Shown here in pieces: positions 52,644 to 62,612 of a stretch of DNA of 64,000 nt. The notes beneath the pieces were generated by a model. That model saw only the letters and a program-made list of their open reading frames with translations, did not search any database and was not told the origin of the DNA. The stretch covers positions 1,302,001-1,366,000 of the forward strand of contig NZ_CP128647.1 of the NCBI RefSeq assembly GCF_030644205.1, given 5' to 3'. This DNA is from Mogibacterium neglectum. GTDB lineage: Bacteria > Bacillota > Clostridia > Peptostreptococcales > Anaerovoracaceae. Both the position numbers and the translations under genes were made by a program. How positions within the stretch are numbered: the stretch's first letter is position 1; each line of letters opens with the position of its first letter.

Positions 52644-53224
52644 TCCCACTCAACTATCACATCATCCAGCTTTCGTTTAGGGACATAGTGCACCCTGTTT
52701 TCATCACGATAATAATCAGTTGATTCATCTTCTTCAATCTCAACTATCCTGATATCTTCGATTGATTTGCCTAATGCTATCACAAGTAGCGGTCTAAGAT
52801 TTTCAGTCAGTCTTAGAACTTTAGCCATTTCCTTTGACGAAAAGTATCCTAATATGCAGGCTCCAAGACCCATCTCTGCAGCTGCTAAAGTTATGGATTG
52901 AGCGGCGATTCCCGCATCCGTGAGATACCCTGTTTCACTTTTACTGATATTTTTATCCTGACAGATAACTATGTATGCCATCGGTTCGGTGCCCGAGAAG
53001 GGGAGATGAAGTTCTGACAATTTTGCCGCGAATGATATCTGCCCGATTATTTTGTCTCTTCCTTCTGGAGTGTTTACAGTCACATATTTAAGTGGCTGCA
53101 TATTAACACTTGATGCAGATAGTCTGGCACAGTCAACCATCCCACGGAGCTCTTCATTAGTTACTTCTCTTGAAATGTCGTAACCTCTTACACTTCTGTT
53201 TTTCTTAATTAAGTCCTTAATCAT
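52640..53224 (-). CDS. Nitroreductase family protein
   Basis: 194 residues. The FMN-binding N-terminus KNRSVRGYD, SASSVNMQPLKYV, the internal DAGIAAQSITLAAAEMGLGAC, and LLVIALGK are the standard nitroreductase-family blocks. A small, single-domain FMN enzyme that reduces nitro or quinone-like groups with NAD(P)H; the physiological substrate is unknown. The stop codon lies inside the arm of a downstream stem (52633-52643). Confidence 0.9.
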   Translation of the reverse strand: MIKDLIKKNRSVRGYDISREVTNEELRGMVDCARLSASSVNMQPLKYVTVNTPEGRDKIIGQISFAAKLSELHLPFSGTEPMAYIVICQDKNISKSETGYLTDAGIAAQSITLAAAEMGLGACILGYFSSKEMAKVLRLTENLRPLLVIALGKSIEDIRIVEIEEDESTDYYRDENRVHYVPKRKLDDVIVEWE

Positions 53225-53289
53225 TATTTTCGCCCCTCTCCATGCACATAATTATATTTATTTCTTAATCATCGCTCACAGTACGCATT

Positions 53290-54396
53290 TCACGCACTAA
53301 CTATATTCCTAATTGCTTTGATTAGCCTACCTGCATCTTTTAACGTTGGAACACGCAACCTGACACAGTTCTTACCGAGCGGTTCAAACTCGCTACCACT
53401 ACAGGTCAAGATGTTCTCCTTCATTAGAAGCTTCTGTAGATCCACCTCTTCATTTATATGTCTTAATAGACAAATAGGCACTCTATCATCTGTTTCAGCC
53501 ATGATTATTTTACTTCCGCACGCATCACGAAGTGCACCCTTGATAATGGTAAAGTCCGTTCCATGCTCTACAGGTTGGACGTCGTAATTGAGAATTGCAG
53601 CTGTTATCGCACGACTCATCTCATTCATCATATATGGATTACTTACCTTCTTGATGTATTTGACAAGCTCTTTGTTGGTGATAATATAGCCAGCTCTCGC
53701 CCCTGCAAGTCCGAACCCTTTGGAAAAAGTACGAACACTAATCATGTGATTATATTTTGGTCCGAGCATTACCGCTGATTCTTCTCGCGGGATAAAGTCT
53801 GCATAAGCTTCATCTATTATCGCATAAACTTTCAGCTCCTCGCACTTGCTAACTATGCGCTCAAGTTCAGCATTGGATAGAAACTGCCCTGTCGGATTGT
53901 TGGGATTATCAATGTATACGAACGAAGTATTGCTATCTATCGCAGCAATTAATCTATCCACGTCCTCTTTAAAATTATTCTTATCGCTCATAGCTATCCC
54001 CTGCACTTTCACGCCCATTATCCGCGAGTACTCGACCATGTCGGTAAATGTCGGCATAAACATGACTGCTTCAGCATCAGGTTTTGCAAAAACATTTACT
54101 AGAAGATTTAATGCCGAAACACTTCCGTCGGTCATAACAACATTTTCCGGCTCAATGAAAGCATAGTCTTGCCAGTACTTGACTACAGCTTCCTGTGCTT
54201 CTTCGCTATGCGGGTATTGATAAAGTCTGTTTACATCAAAACTATGGACAATATCCACAACTACATCAGGAAATCCGTAGGGATTTATGCCTAGACTACA
54301 ATCTAAGGTATTCTCATCTGCAAGTGGTGTGTTATCTGCGTAACTCCTTATATCGGGCAGCAGTTCATCGCGAATCTTTGTTTTATCGATACTCAT
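53290..54396 (-). CDS. Class I/II aminotransferase (HisC/CobD-like)
   Basis: 368 residues from the ATG at 54396, which has AGAGG seven bases upstream; the longer frame starting at 54495 has no such site. The fold type I PLP motif is visible as RTFSKGFGLAGARAGY, with Lys as the Schiff-base residue, and the substrate loop in YIDNPNNPTGQFLS. N-terminal SLGINPYGFP is typical of histidinol-phosphate aminotransferase and threonine-phosphate decarboxylase (CobD)-like members. Substrate uncertain; no neighbouring histidine or cobalamin genes are present. Confidence 0.88.
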   Translation of the reverse strand: MSIDKTKIRDELLPDIRSYADNTPLADENTLDCSLGINPYGFPDVVVDIVHSFDVNRLYQYPHSEEAQEAVVKYWQDYAFIEPENVVMTDGSVSALNLLVNVFAKPDAEAVMFMPTFTDMVEYSRIMGVKVQGIAMSDKNNFKEDVDRLIAAIDSNTSFVYIDNPNNPTGQFLSNAELERIVSKCEELKVYAIIDEAYADFIPREESAVMLGPKYNHMISVRTFSKGFGLAGARAGYIITNKELVKYIKKVSNPYMMNEMSRAITAAILNYDVQPVEHGTDFTIIKGALRDACGSKIIMAETDDRVPICLLRHINEEVDLQKLLMKENILTCSGSEFEPLGKNCVRLRVPTLKDAGRLIKAIRNIVSA

Positions 54397-54566
54397 ATTG
54401 GCGCCTCTCGTATTTTTGCTGTTAGTTATTATAAAGTGATAGTAGACACAAAGATCATTTATACTTATATTATATTGAATAAGATGTAAATTCAAAATAA
54501 TTACTGCATATATAGATGCAGACTAGTCTTAATTGAAATTTCAACATAGTCACCAGTATATAAATA

Positions 54567-54645
54567 AAAGAGACGCCTAACCGTGAATCATGTCATTGGC
54601 AAACTCAAAGGCCATTGATTTCAGTTATGTTAAGCGTCTTTTAAT
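54567..54645 (-). terminator. Long nested terminator of the sortase gene
   Basis: Outer arms AGACGCCTAA (54571-54580) and TTAAGCGTCT (54630-54639), with a second hairpin around TCATTGGC/GCCATTGA inside. T-rich on both sides. Confidence 0.7.
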
Positions 54646-54699
54646 TTATAATTATTGTAAATAGATATTTATTCACTTATTCCACGATGGAGTTAAATA

Positions 54700-55515
54700 T
54701 CATTTCTGCTTATCAAGCTTCACCTGCAGTTTCTTACCCGCCTTGATTTCTTCCTTAGTCCAAGGTATCGCCTTGCACACTACAACATACCTGGCTTCAT
54801 CAAAGTCATATGCACAAGTGCTGAGTGTAATAATCTTGTCATTCGTTGTCGCAGTAATGCCTGTGCTAATTTTAGATTTCTTTATTGAATAGTTAATAAA
54901 TGCTTGTTTATCTGCTTGATTATTAAACGAATACTTGTACGCATCACTCGTAGCCGGAGTAATATATGACGAAATTATTTGCAGATGATACTTTTTATCA
55001 GGTGTAATAAGTTCAAAAGTCTTATGATCCTTGTAGTAGTCCGTCTCTTTTGTGTAACCTCTTAGCGATTTGAACATGCTGCCATCATGCATATGATGCC
55101 CGTAAATAATCGTATTGAAATCAGAGAAATCAGCACTGTTCCTATAATCCATAAAAATCGAACCGGAAACGCTATACTTCTTGTTAATGTCAGAGTGTAA
55201 GTACTGGTCATTATCTTTTCCGCGCATTATTGGATAGTTGATTATGGTATCTTTCTGGTAAATCCATCCAACTACATCAGGATTCAATTTCTTAAGTGCA
55301 TCAAAATCTACAACACCCGTGAATTGATTAGGATCCACTTTTGCTTCCTTTGCAACCTGCTTAAATCCACTTCTTGAATGGTAGTATTTATAAAGTGCCG
55401 TTCCGACTTTGTATCCACTTACCACAATCACACAAACCAAGCAGAATATGATTACCCTAAATGCCCAGTCCATCGCACTATTTCTCTTGCTACTCTTGTT
55501 GGTCTTTTTGCTCAT
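54700..55515 (-). CDS. srtB: Class B sortase
   Basis: About 271 residues. An N-terminal hydrophobic anchor (FRVIIFCLVCVIVVSGY) is followed by the sortase barrel: GWIYQKDTIINYPIM, the catalytic His in IIYGHHMHDG, the catalytic Cys in LSTCAYDFD, and the Arg in EARYVV. The spacing and the DFDALKKLNPDVVGWI opening fit class B. The open frame extends to a GTG at 55551 but without a ribosome site; the ATG at 55515 has AGAAGGA just upstream, so I choose it. Class B sortases of clostridia can use (S/N/P)PxTG signals, and the adhesin tail here has KPKTG, so this is its plausible transpeptidase. Confidence 0.9.
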   Translation of the reverse strand: MSKKTNKSSKRNSAMDWAFRVIIFCLVCVIVVSGYKVGTALYKYYHSRSGFKQVAKEAKVDPNQFTGVVDFDALKKLNPDVVGWIYQKDTIINYPIMRGKDNDQYLHSDINKKYSVSGSIFMDYRNSADFSDFNTIIYGHHMHDGSMFKSLRGYTKETDYYKDHKTFELITPDKKYHLQIISSYITPATSDAYKYSFNNQADKQAFINYSIKKSKISTGITATTNDKIITLSTCAYDFDEARYVVVCKAIPWTKEEIKAGKKLQVKLDKQK

Positions 55516-55551
55516 ATTTTCCTTCTTATCCATTTTACTTTTCTTAGCCAC

Positions 55552-55904
55552 CGTTATCTTATAAGTTTCTTTTGCTTCTAACTCACGAGTTTAAGGCACG
55601 TGGTCGCTTGCTTCAATGCCTTTATTTCAATGCCTTTATATTTATCACTTATCATAGTCATATCCCCTTCTGTATTAAATCTTATGAACACACCTCATGA
55701 AACTAGATTATATCATTGCAAAATATTGAACTCAATATCATGAAACGAACTGTATTATTAATAAGTATCATAACATTTTCATCACATTATTCTGTATAAT
55801 GATATCAGCGCAAGTTTATTATAGCAATTTGCAAGCGATGATTTTGACGGTTCTGTGATTTACGTCATAGCGTACTTAATACATTTATATATGGAGAGTA
55901 GAAA
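55552..55904. other. Intergenic region upstream of sortase and phosphohexomutase
   Basis: 353 bases between divergent genes. It contains a perfect tandem duplication of TTCAATGCCTTTAT and scattered AT-rich sequence with a TATAAT near 55795. No gene or RNA identified. Confidence 0.7.
55612..55639. repeat. Perfect tandem 14-base duplication
   Basis: TTCAATGCCTTTAT at 55612-55625 is repeated without a spacer at 55626-55639. Confidence 0.9.
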
Positions 55905-57401
55905 ATGGGCAAAGAAATTTTAAAACTTCAAAACGGTAGCGACATTCGAGGAATCGCTATGAACGGAGTTGAAGGTGAGGACGTAAACCTGACAAGGTAC
56001 AATGCACTTGCAATTGGTGCGGCATTTGCACACTGGTTAGGCTTCAAGGTAGGGAAGAACTCATTCGACCTCAAGATATGCGTAGGAAGAGATCCTCGCA
56101 TCACTGGTCCAGACCTAGCTGATGCACTCATGTCTGGCATGGCATATCTAGGTGTTCAAGTAAGCGATGCAGGTCTAGCTTCCACCCCGGCTATGTACAT
56201 GTCGACAGTTATGCCGTTCTACGAATTTGATGGAGCAATAATGGTTACGGCGAGTCATCTGCCATTTAACAGAAACGGTTTCAAATTCTTTACCGCTGAA
56301 GGCGGACTCAACAAAGCAGATATAAAGGAAGTGCTCGAATACGCGGCAAGCGCACACATACTTCCCTTCGAATACAACGCTGAGAGCGTGAACCTAATGC
56401 AGATGTATGCTGCTCACCTCCGTTCGATGATCAGCACGGGAGTTGGTGGTGATTTAAGCAACATGAAAATTGTTGTAGATGCAGGAAATGGTGCTGGCGG
56501 TTTCTTTGCTAATAACGTCCTCGCCCCTCTTGGTGCGGATATCAGTGGCAGTCAGTTCCTTGATCCTGATGGTACTTTCCCTAACCACCAGCCAAACCCT
56601 GAGAACAAGGATGCTATGGAGTCGATTTGCAAACAGGTGCGCGAGACAGGCGCTGACCTCGGAATCATATTTGATACTGACGTTGACAGAAGTGCTGCTG
56701 TAACATCCGAGGGTAAGCCTATCAGCAGAAATGCCATCGTTGCTCTCGCAGCAGCAATCGGTGCAGATGATTATCCAGGTGGTACAGTCGTTACGGACAG
56801 CATCACTTCAAATGAACTGCACACATTTCTCGAAGATAAGCTCGGTTTAAAGCACCTCAGATACAAGAGAGGCTACAAAAACGTTATAAATAAGGCTATT
56901 GAACTATCAAAGGAAGGCGAAAATGCATTCCTCGCTATCGAGACTTCGGGCCACGCAGCTTACTCTGATAACTACTATCTAGATGACGGTGCTTTCCTTG
57001 CTGTTCAAACTATTATCAATGCGGCTAACCTCAAAAAGGAAGGCAAAGGCATTGAGCACATGATTGCAACCCTCGCCGAACCTGCTGAATCAGTAGAGAT
57101 TAGATTTAATCTGACTACAGATAACTTTGGTGAAGTTGGAGATAAAATCCTCGAGGACATGAAAGCTTGGGTTGAGCAGAATGAAGGTCTATCGCTCGAG
57201 CTTCCTAACTACGAAGGAGTACGGATTAACTATAGCCTTGATGGTCATGATGGTTGGTTCCTGCTTAGGAAGTCACTTCACGACCCTGTGATGCCGCTTA
57301 ATATTGAGTCTGTCAGCGAGGGCGGAGTAAAAATAGCACTTTCACTCATCAAGAAATTTCTCGAAGGTAGAGAAGGAATAGATATTTCCGTACTCAGCTA
57401 A
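55905..57401 (+). CDS. Phosphomannomutase/phosphoglucomutase
   Basis: 498 residues. Alpha-D-phosphohexomutase fold: GSDIRGIAM, the phosphoserine loop VTASHLPFNRNGFKF near residue 115, the metal loop FDTDVDRSAAV near residue 256, and the sugar-binding GHAAY in LAIETSGHAAY. It interconverts hexose 1- and 6-phosphates for glycan and sugar-nucleotide synthesis. The start fits a GGAGAG site. It ends at the strong hairpin at 57454. Confidence 0.92.
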   Translation: MGKEILKLQNGSDIRGIAMNGVEGEDVNLTRYNALAIGAAFAHWLGFKVGKNSFDLKICVGRDPRITGPDLADALMSGMAYLGVQVSDAGLASTPAMYMSTVMPFYEFDGAIMVTASHLPFNRNGFKFFTAEGGLNKADIKEVLEYAASAHILPFEYNAESVNLMQMYAAHLRSMISTGVGGDLSNMKIVVDAGNGAGGFFANNVLAPLGADISGSQFLDPDGTFPNHQPNPENKDAMESICKQVRETGADLGIIFDTDVDRSAAVTSEGKPISRNAIVALAAAIGADDYPGGTVVTDSITSNELHTFLEDKLGLKHLRYKRGYKNVINKAIELSKEGENAFLAIETSGHAAYSDNYYLDDGAFLAVQTIINAANLKKEGKGIEHMIATLAEPAESVEIRFNLTTDNFGEVGDKILEDMKAWVEQNEGLSLELPNYEGVRINYSLDGHDGWFLLRKSLHDPVMPLNIESVSEGGVKIALSLIKKFLEGREGIDISVLS

Positions 57402-57453
57402 ATTTACATTTTTATAAAACTAAGTTCAAGCAATCTTCACAACATGCAAAAGC

Positions 57454-57486
57454 AAGAGCTCCGAAGTTAACTTCAGAGCTCTTTTA
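57454..57486 (+). terminator. Terminator of the phosphohexomutase gene
   Basis: Arms AAGAGCTC and GAGCTCTT with inner pairs GAAGTT/AACTTC, then a T-rich tail; it abuts the convergent gene. Confidence 0.92.
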
Positions 57487-57489
57487 TTG

Positions 57490-58104
57490 TTATTCTTTTA
57501 TAAGTCTCTCTACTACGATATTATACCCATCAATGTCTACAGCTTTAACTTCTGTATCTTTAGGAATAACCTCTCTACCGAGAGCATGTAGCACCTCGCC
57601 GCCAAAATCCACTTTACCTTTAAGCTTCAAATCGTCTACTGTTCTTCCAATATGACCTACATACCTTTGTTTTATTTCTTCTCTATGCTTAGTCGTAATA
57701 TTGCTTACTATTGTAAATATAATAATGAATATCATCGCAATGACTGCAGTTACAGCTGGCGAAAGACGTAAGAGCGATGTTCCAATGGCTGCTTCAAAAA
57801 CTGCATTGGCATTAGATCCCGCGCTCTGACATCTCCCATACCAAAATGGCAGATGACTTCGCCTCTCAACGATATAGACAACTATCGCGTATAAACACAT
57901 GAATATACCAAATCCCGTGAGGACTATGTCTAAGCCCGATACATATGCATTTTTACTCTCATTGCCATAAGTATCCATATAAGATTCAACAAAAAGTTCA
58001 TATAATCCTCCTATAGCTAATCTGAACATTATCGTTAGCAAAATTAATGGAATAATCTGCCTCAGAGGGATATGATTTTTTATATAAGTTATAACCTTTT
58101 TCAT
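57490..58104 (-). CDS. NfeD-like membrane protein
   Basis: 204 residues. About three hydrophobic segments (near residues 15-35, 60-82 and 110-135) are followed by a soluble C-terminus reading GKVDFGGEVLHALGREVIPK and VEVVDIDGYN-like VKAVDIDGYNIVVERL. This last part fits the small OB-fold NfeD C-terminal domain. NfeD proteins usually accompany flotillins or stomatins in membrane quality control; no such partner is adjacent, so the role is open. AAAGGAGG precedes the ATG. Confidence 0.75.
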   Translation of the reverse strand: MKKVITYIKNHIPLRQIIPLILLTIMFRLAIGGLYELFVESYMDTYGNESKNAYVSGLDIVLTGFGIFMCLYAIVVYIVERRSHLPFWYGRCQSAGSNANAVFEAAIGTSLLRLSPAVTAVIAMIFIIIFTIVSNITTKHREEIKQRYVGHIGRTVDDLKLKGKVDFGGEVLHALGREVIPKDTEVKAVDIDGYNIVVERLIKE

Positions 58105-58422
58105 TTCATCCTCCTTTCATGGGTATGGTATCTGGCACTTTTATGTAATCACACACAGGTTCCTTCGCCGCATTTATCGCTCTTACCATAAGAACGATTG
58201 TGGGCTGATACTCTGTCATCGTCATAATTGCTGTGCTATTTATATGGTTATGATATCACTTTAATATCATATGTCAACGTATTCTCTTGTATAAATAATG
58301 TACATTCTTAGCACGTGGTTCTCCGTACCTTGATAGCTAAAATAATTAATTACCACTAAAAAAGCGAGATGCAGATAGTCTACATCTCGCTAGTTTCTTA
58401 TTAGATTGTTATGCCCAAGCTC
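58105..58422. other. Intergenic region between NfeD-like gene and V-ATPase operon
   Basis: 318 bases. It contains the V-ATPase terminator at 58357-58392 and, near the NfeD-like gene, only a ribosome site and presumably its promoter. No gene or RNA identified. Confidence 0.75.
58357..58392 (-). terminator. Terminator of the V-ATPase operon
   Basis: Arms AGCGAGATG (58363-58371) and CATCTCGCT (58383-58391) with inner pairing AGA/TCT, then T6 on the minus strand. Confidence 0.95.
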
Positions 58423-59112
58423 TTACTCTGCCATCTGGGCGAGCATCTCAGCATCCTTGGCACGTTGCTGTTCGATATTCTCTTTCAGCATCATGTCCTT
58501 AACCTTCATGAGTCTTGTCTGATTACCTCTCTCGTTCTCATCAAGTTTCATCTTGATATACTTGATGGTCTCCTGGTAGTTTGGTATCTTGACATACTCA
58601 AGAGCATTAACACGTCTTCTGGTCTTCTCAATCTCGTCAGCTATGAGCATAGCTTCCTTCTCCATTCCTGCAAGTTGAAGCAGTTTAGGAAATAGAATCG
58701 ACAACTTTTCAATAGACTTATCGAGTTCTCCTGATGTGGTCGCGAATCCGTAAGGATACACGCTTCCAGTCTGCGTATTCTCCTGCTCAAAGTCGAAAGA
58801 CGGAACATCGATACTCATTACGTTTTTCTCTGTCGCAACGAGTTTAACGCTCTGCTTAGGGTACATTAAAGCTTCTTCCAGCATCTCTGGTGTCATTACA
58901 GCACGCGCTACAGAGAAACTTCCATATACCTCTTCAAGCATTGGCTCCACCTCTTCACGAAGTGCCTTAATCTCTCTAGCGAGATCGAGAAAGATTCGCA
59001 TAAGCTCATCTCTCTTATCCTTCATGAGCTTGTGACCTTTGATAGCTACCTTGAGTTGCCCTTTAAGCTTAGACATGACCATTCTAGTTGGATTAACATT
59101 TAGTCTTGCCAT
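58423..59112 (-). CDS. ntpD: V-type ATPase subunit D
   Basis: 229 residues. The central stalk subunit D: MARLNVNPTRMVMSKLKGQL at the N-terminus and a long helical C-terminus with RRRVNALEYVKIPNYQETIK. It turns inside the A3B3 head and couples ATP chemistry to ion movement. Last gene of the operon, followed by a strong terminator. Confidence 0.95.
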   Translation of the reverse strand: MARLNVNPTRMVMSKLKGQLKVAIKGHKLMKDKRDELMRIFLDLAREIKALREEVEPMLEEVYGSFSVARAVMTPEMLEEALMYPKQSVKLVATEKNVMSIDVPSFDFEQENTQTGSVYPYGFATTSGELDKSIEKLSILFPKLLQLAGMEKEAMLIADEIEKTRRRVNALEYVKIPNYQETIKYIKMKLDENERGNQTRLMKVKDMMLKENIEQQRAKDAEMLAQMAE

Positions 59113-59135
59113 AAGATCATCCCTTTCTTACTGAG

Positions 59136-60509
59136 CTACTTCTGCTCATAAAATTCATCGAGGTACTCTTTCTTTACACGTTTGAGCTCTGATCTAGGCA
59201 TAGTTCTGAGAAGCTCCCAGCCAACGTCTAGTGTTTCCTCAATGGATCTATCCTTCTCGTATCCCTGAGATACGTACTTGTTCTCAAATTCATCGGCAAA
59301 CTTTGCATAAAGCTTATCAACATCGCTGAGCGCAGCTTCACCGAGAATAGCCATGAGCTCCTTACACTCCTTACCTCTTGCATAGATAGCAAAGAGCTGA
59401 TTCAGTACGTCTGCATGATCCTTACGAGTCTTGCCTTCACCGATACCCTTATCCTTCAGACGTGATAGCGACGGTAGTACATCGATTGGTGGTGTAACAC
59501 CCTTTCTATATAGGTCTCTAGATAGGATAATCTGTCCCTCTGTGATATATCCTGTAAGGTCAGGAATTGGGTGAGTGATATCATCCTCAGGCATCGATAC
59601 GATTGGAATCATAGTGATTGAACCATCGATTCCCTTCTTTTTACCAGCTCTCTCATACATTGTAGCAAGGTCAGTATACAGATATCCTGGATAACCACGA
59701 CGTCCTGGAACTTCTTTACGAGCAGCGGAAACCTCACGAAGAGATTCAGCGTAGTTCGTAATATCTGTGATGATAACGAGAACATGCATGTTCTGCTCAA
59801 ATGCTAGGTACTCAGCTGCAGTGAGCGCCATACGAGGCGTCGCAATACGTTCTACAGCAGGGTCATTAGCGAGATTGAGGAACATTACTGAACGGTCGAT
59901 AGCTCCACTCTTGCGGAAGTCTGTCATGAAGAACTCAGCTTCCTCGTAAGTGATACCTACGGCGGCGAACACTACAGCGAACTTACTGTCGGTACCACGA
60001 ACCTTAGCCTGTCTTGCAATCTGAGCTGCGAGATTTGCATGAGGAAGCCCTGATCCTGAGAATATAGGAAGCTTCTGTCCTCTTACTAGGGTGTTAAGTC
60101 CGTCTATAGCGGATACACCTGTCTGAATGAACTCAGATGGATACTCTCTCGCAGCCGGATTCATAGCGAGTCCGTTAATGTCAAGGTACTCTTCAGGAAT
60201 AATTTCAGCACCACCATCTATAGGTCTGCCCATTCCGTCAAATACTCTTCCGAGCATATCTAGAGATACACCCAGCTGATTTCCGTGACCTAGGAATCTC
60301 ACCTTACTTTCTTTGAGGTTCATTCCTGCGGAGTTTTCAAATAACTGTACAACAGCATCTGTTCCGTTAAGCTCGAGAACCTTGCAGTGTCTTAGCTCGC
60401 CATTTGCAAGCTCGATCTCACCTAGTTCATCGTAGCCTACATCTTCTACACCTTTAACAACCATCAAAGGGCCGGCTACTTCAGAAATAGTCTTATATTC
60501 TCTAATCAT
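59136..60509 (-). CDS. ntpB: V-type ATPase subunit B
   Basis: 457 residues. The non-catalytic nucleotide-binding subunit: opening [40 protein letters not shown] (no functional Walker A), the region [13 protein letters not shown], and [16 protein letters not shown]. Together with subunit A it forms the A3B3 head. It overlaps subunit A by eight bases, so it is translated with it. Confidence 0.96.
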   Translation of the reverse strand: MIREYKTISEVAGPLMVVKGVEDVGYDELGEIELANGELRHCKVLELNGTDAVVQLFENSAGMNLKESKVRFLGHGNQLGVSLDMLGRVFDGMGRPIDGGAEIIPEEYLDINGLAMNPAAREYPSEFIQTGVSAIDGLNTLVRGQKLPIFSGSGLPHANLAAQIARQAKVRGTDSKFAVVFAAVGITYEEAEFFMTDFRKSGAIDRSVMFLNLANDPAVERIATPRMALTAAEYLAFEQNMHVLVIITDITNYAESLREVSAARKEVPGRRGYPGYLYTDLATMYERAGKKKGIDGSITMIPIVSMPEDDITHPIPDLTGYITEGQIILSRDLYRKGVTPPIDVLPSLSRLKDKGIGEGKTRKDHADVLNQLFAIYARGKECKELMAILGEAALSDVDKLYAKFADEFENKYVSQGYEKDRSIEETLDVGWELLRTMPRSELKRVKKEYLDEFYEQK

Positions 60510-62280
60510 TCATTTCACCTGCCTTCTTAATAAGCTCTTCTATAGAAGCCTCTAGCTTGCCTACAAGTGCAGCATACTCTCTATCTACCTCATCCTCTTC
60601 GAGGTATTTAAATCTTCCTATATCCTCTCTTAGAGGAAGTGAAGTGATTGCCTTAAAGTCGGCATGCTCATGAAGTCCCATTAGTCCTTCATCATAGTAA
60701 CGCAGAATCAGGTCTAGAAGCTTAAACTGCTTATTCGTAGATGTAAATGTATCAACTTCGTGGAACGCATTCTGGTGCAAATAATCCTCACGAATCATCT
60801 TGCAGACTTCAAGCTTTAGCTGATCTTCCTTAGAGAGACCGTCTACTCCGACTAACTGTACAATTTCGTTCAGTTCATCTTCTTCCTGAAGCAGCTTGAG
60901 AGCTCTTGCTCTATGATTTGGGAATTCCTTGTTAACATGCTCTGCAAACCATACGTTAAGTCTATCTGCGTATAGCGAATAACTGTTTAGCCAGTTGATT
61001 GCTGGGAAGTGTCTAGCGTGTGCTAAGTTAGCATCTAGTCCCCAGAATACCTTTACGATACGAAGTGTAGCCTGTGATACTGGCTCGGAAATATCTCCTC
61101 CTGGAGGCGATACAGCTCCGATTGCGGATAGCGCTCCAACTCTTCCCTCGCTTCCAAGGCATACAACCTTACCAGCTCTCTCGTAGAACTGTGCAAGTCT
61201 GGATGCTAGGTAAGCTGGGTATCCTTCTTCACCAGGCATTTCCTCAAGACGACCGGACATCTCTCTTAGAGCCTCAGCCCATCTCGATGTTGAGTCAGCC
61301 ATGAGAGCTACTGAATAACCCATATCTCTGAAGTACTCAGCAATTGTGATTCCTGTATATACGGATGCTTCTCTTGCAGCTACCGGCATGTCGGAAGTGT
61401 TAGCGATGAGGACAGTTCTTCTCATCAGAGATTCACCCGTCTTAGGGTCAACGAGCTCTGGGAACTCATTGAGTACGTCAGTCATCTCGTTTCCGCGCTC
61501 TCCGCATCCGATATAAACTACAATGTCTGCATCTGCCCACTTAGCTAACTGATGCTGTACTACTGTCTTTCCTGAACCGAAAGGTCCCGGAACGGCAGCT
61601 ACACCACCCTTTGCGATTGGGAACATTGTGTCGATTACTCTCTGTCCTGTAATCAGTGGCTCTTCAGGAGAAAGCTTTTCCTTGTAAGGGCGCTCAACTC
61701 TTACTGGCCATCTCTGCATCATCTTAACTTCGATGTCTTTTCCAGATGTATCCTCGATAACTGCTACAGTCTCATCTACTGTAAAGCTACCGCTTTCGAT
61801 GCTCTTAACCTTACCGCTAACCTTGTAAGGAACCATAATTCTCTGTGTTACAGCGATAGTCTCCTTAACTGTACCGAGAACTTCTCCTGCTGAAACCTCG
61901 TCTCCAACCTTTGCAACTGGAATGAAATCCCATTTCTTGTCACGATCAAGCGCTGGCTCCGATACGCCTCTAGCGATATTGGTACCTGTCTTCTCGAGAA
62001 GCACAGATAGCGGTCTCTGAATTCCATCGTAAATAGTCTCAATAAGTCCCGGTCCGAGTTCTACAGACAGCGGTGCTCCAGTCGAATAAACTGGCTCACC
62101 TGGCTGTAGACCAGCGGTTTCCTCATATACCTGAATCGAAGCATTTCCACCGCGCATCTCGATAATTTCTCCAGTAAGGCCCTGATTTCCGACCTTAACT
62201 ACGTCATACATATCTGCGTCGCTCATGCCCGAAGCAACTACTAGAGGTCCGGATATCTTAACGATTTTACCTTGTTCCAT
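60502..62280 (-). CDS. ntpA: V-type ATPase catalytic subunit A
   Basis: 592 residues. Catalytic Walker A at [16 protein letters not shown], then [20 protein letters not shown] and the non-homologous insert common to A subunits. The ATG at 62280 has GGAGG five bases upstream; the earlier ATG at 62292 lies within this ribosome site. Ions moved could be protons or sodium; the membrane subunit that decides this lies outside the window. Confidence 0.97.
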   Translation of the reverse strand: MEQGKIVKISGPLVVASGMSDADMYDVVKVGNQGLTGEIIEMRGGNASIQVYEETAGLQPGEPVYSTGAPLSVELGPGLIETIYDGIQRPLSVLLEKTGTNIARGVSEPALDRDKKWDFIPVAKVGDEVSAGEVLGTVKETIAVTQRIMVPYKVSGKVKSIESGSFTVDETVAVIEDTSGKDIEVKMMQRWPVRVERPYKEKLSPEEPLITGQRVIDTMFPIAKGGVAAVPGPFGSGKTVVQHQLAKWADADIVVYIGCGERGNEMTDVLNEFPELVDPKTGESLMRRTVLIANTSDMPVAAREASVYTGITIAEYFRDMGYSVALMADSTSRWAEALREMSGRLEEMPGEEGYPAYLASRLAQFYERAGKVVCLGSEGRVGALSAIGAVSPPGGDISEPVSQATLRIVKVFWGLDANLAHARHFPAINWLNSYSLYADRLNVWFAEHVNKEFPNHRARALKLLQEEDELNEIVQLVGVDGLSKEDQLKLEVCKMIREDYLHQNAFHEVDTFTSTNKQFKLLDLILRYYDEGLMGLHEHADFKAITSLPLREDIGRFKYLEEDEVDREYAALVGKLEASIEELIKKAGEMND

Positions 62281-62291
62281 GATTACCTCCA

Positions 62292-62612
62292 TTATTTATC
62301 GCCAAATAGTATGTCTGCACCAACAGCCTTCTCAACAGCTCTCTTGACGTTGTTAAGACCTGCGCCATAGCTCCCGTCGCTTCCAGGAATTGGAACTATT
62401 GCTGGAATACGAAGGGTTTCATATTTTGCGATTTCATTACCTATTTCTTTATAATACTTTTCAGTGATGTAGATGATTCCATAATCATCCTTTACGATAC
62501 TATGCAATTTATCTGCAGCTTCTTCCTTGTTTCTACAAGTGAATGCATCAAGCCCAAAGACCTTGAAGCCTATCACACTATCGGCATCACCGATAATACC
62601 AATCTTACTCAT
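62292..62612 (-). CDS. ntpF: V-type ATPase subunit F
   Basis: 106 residues. A small Rossmann-like stalk subunit: [20 protein letters not shown] at the N-terminus and [13 protein letters not shown] later, the family hallmarks. It overlaps subunit C by eight bases and is followed by subunit A. Gene letters for small subunits vary between nomenclatures; Enterococcus calls this one NtpG. Confidence 0.9.
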   Translation of the reverse strand: MSKIGIIGDADSVIGFKVFGLDAFTCRNKEEAADKLHSIVKDDYGIIYITEKYYKEIGNEIAKYETLRIPAIVPIPGSDGSYGAGLNNVKRAVEKAVGADILFGDK

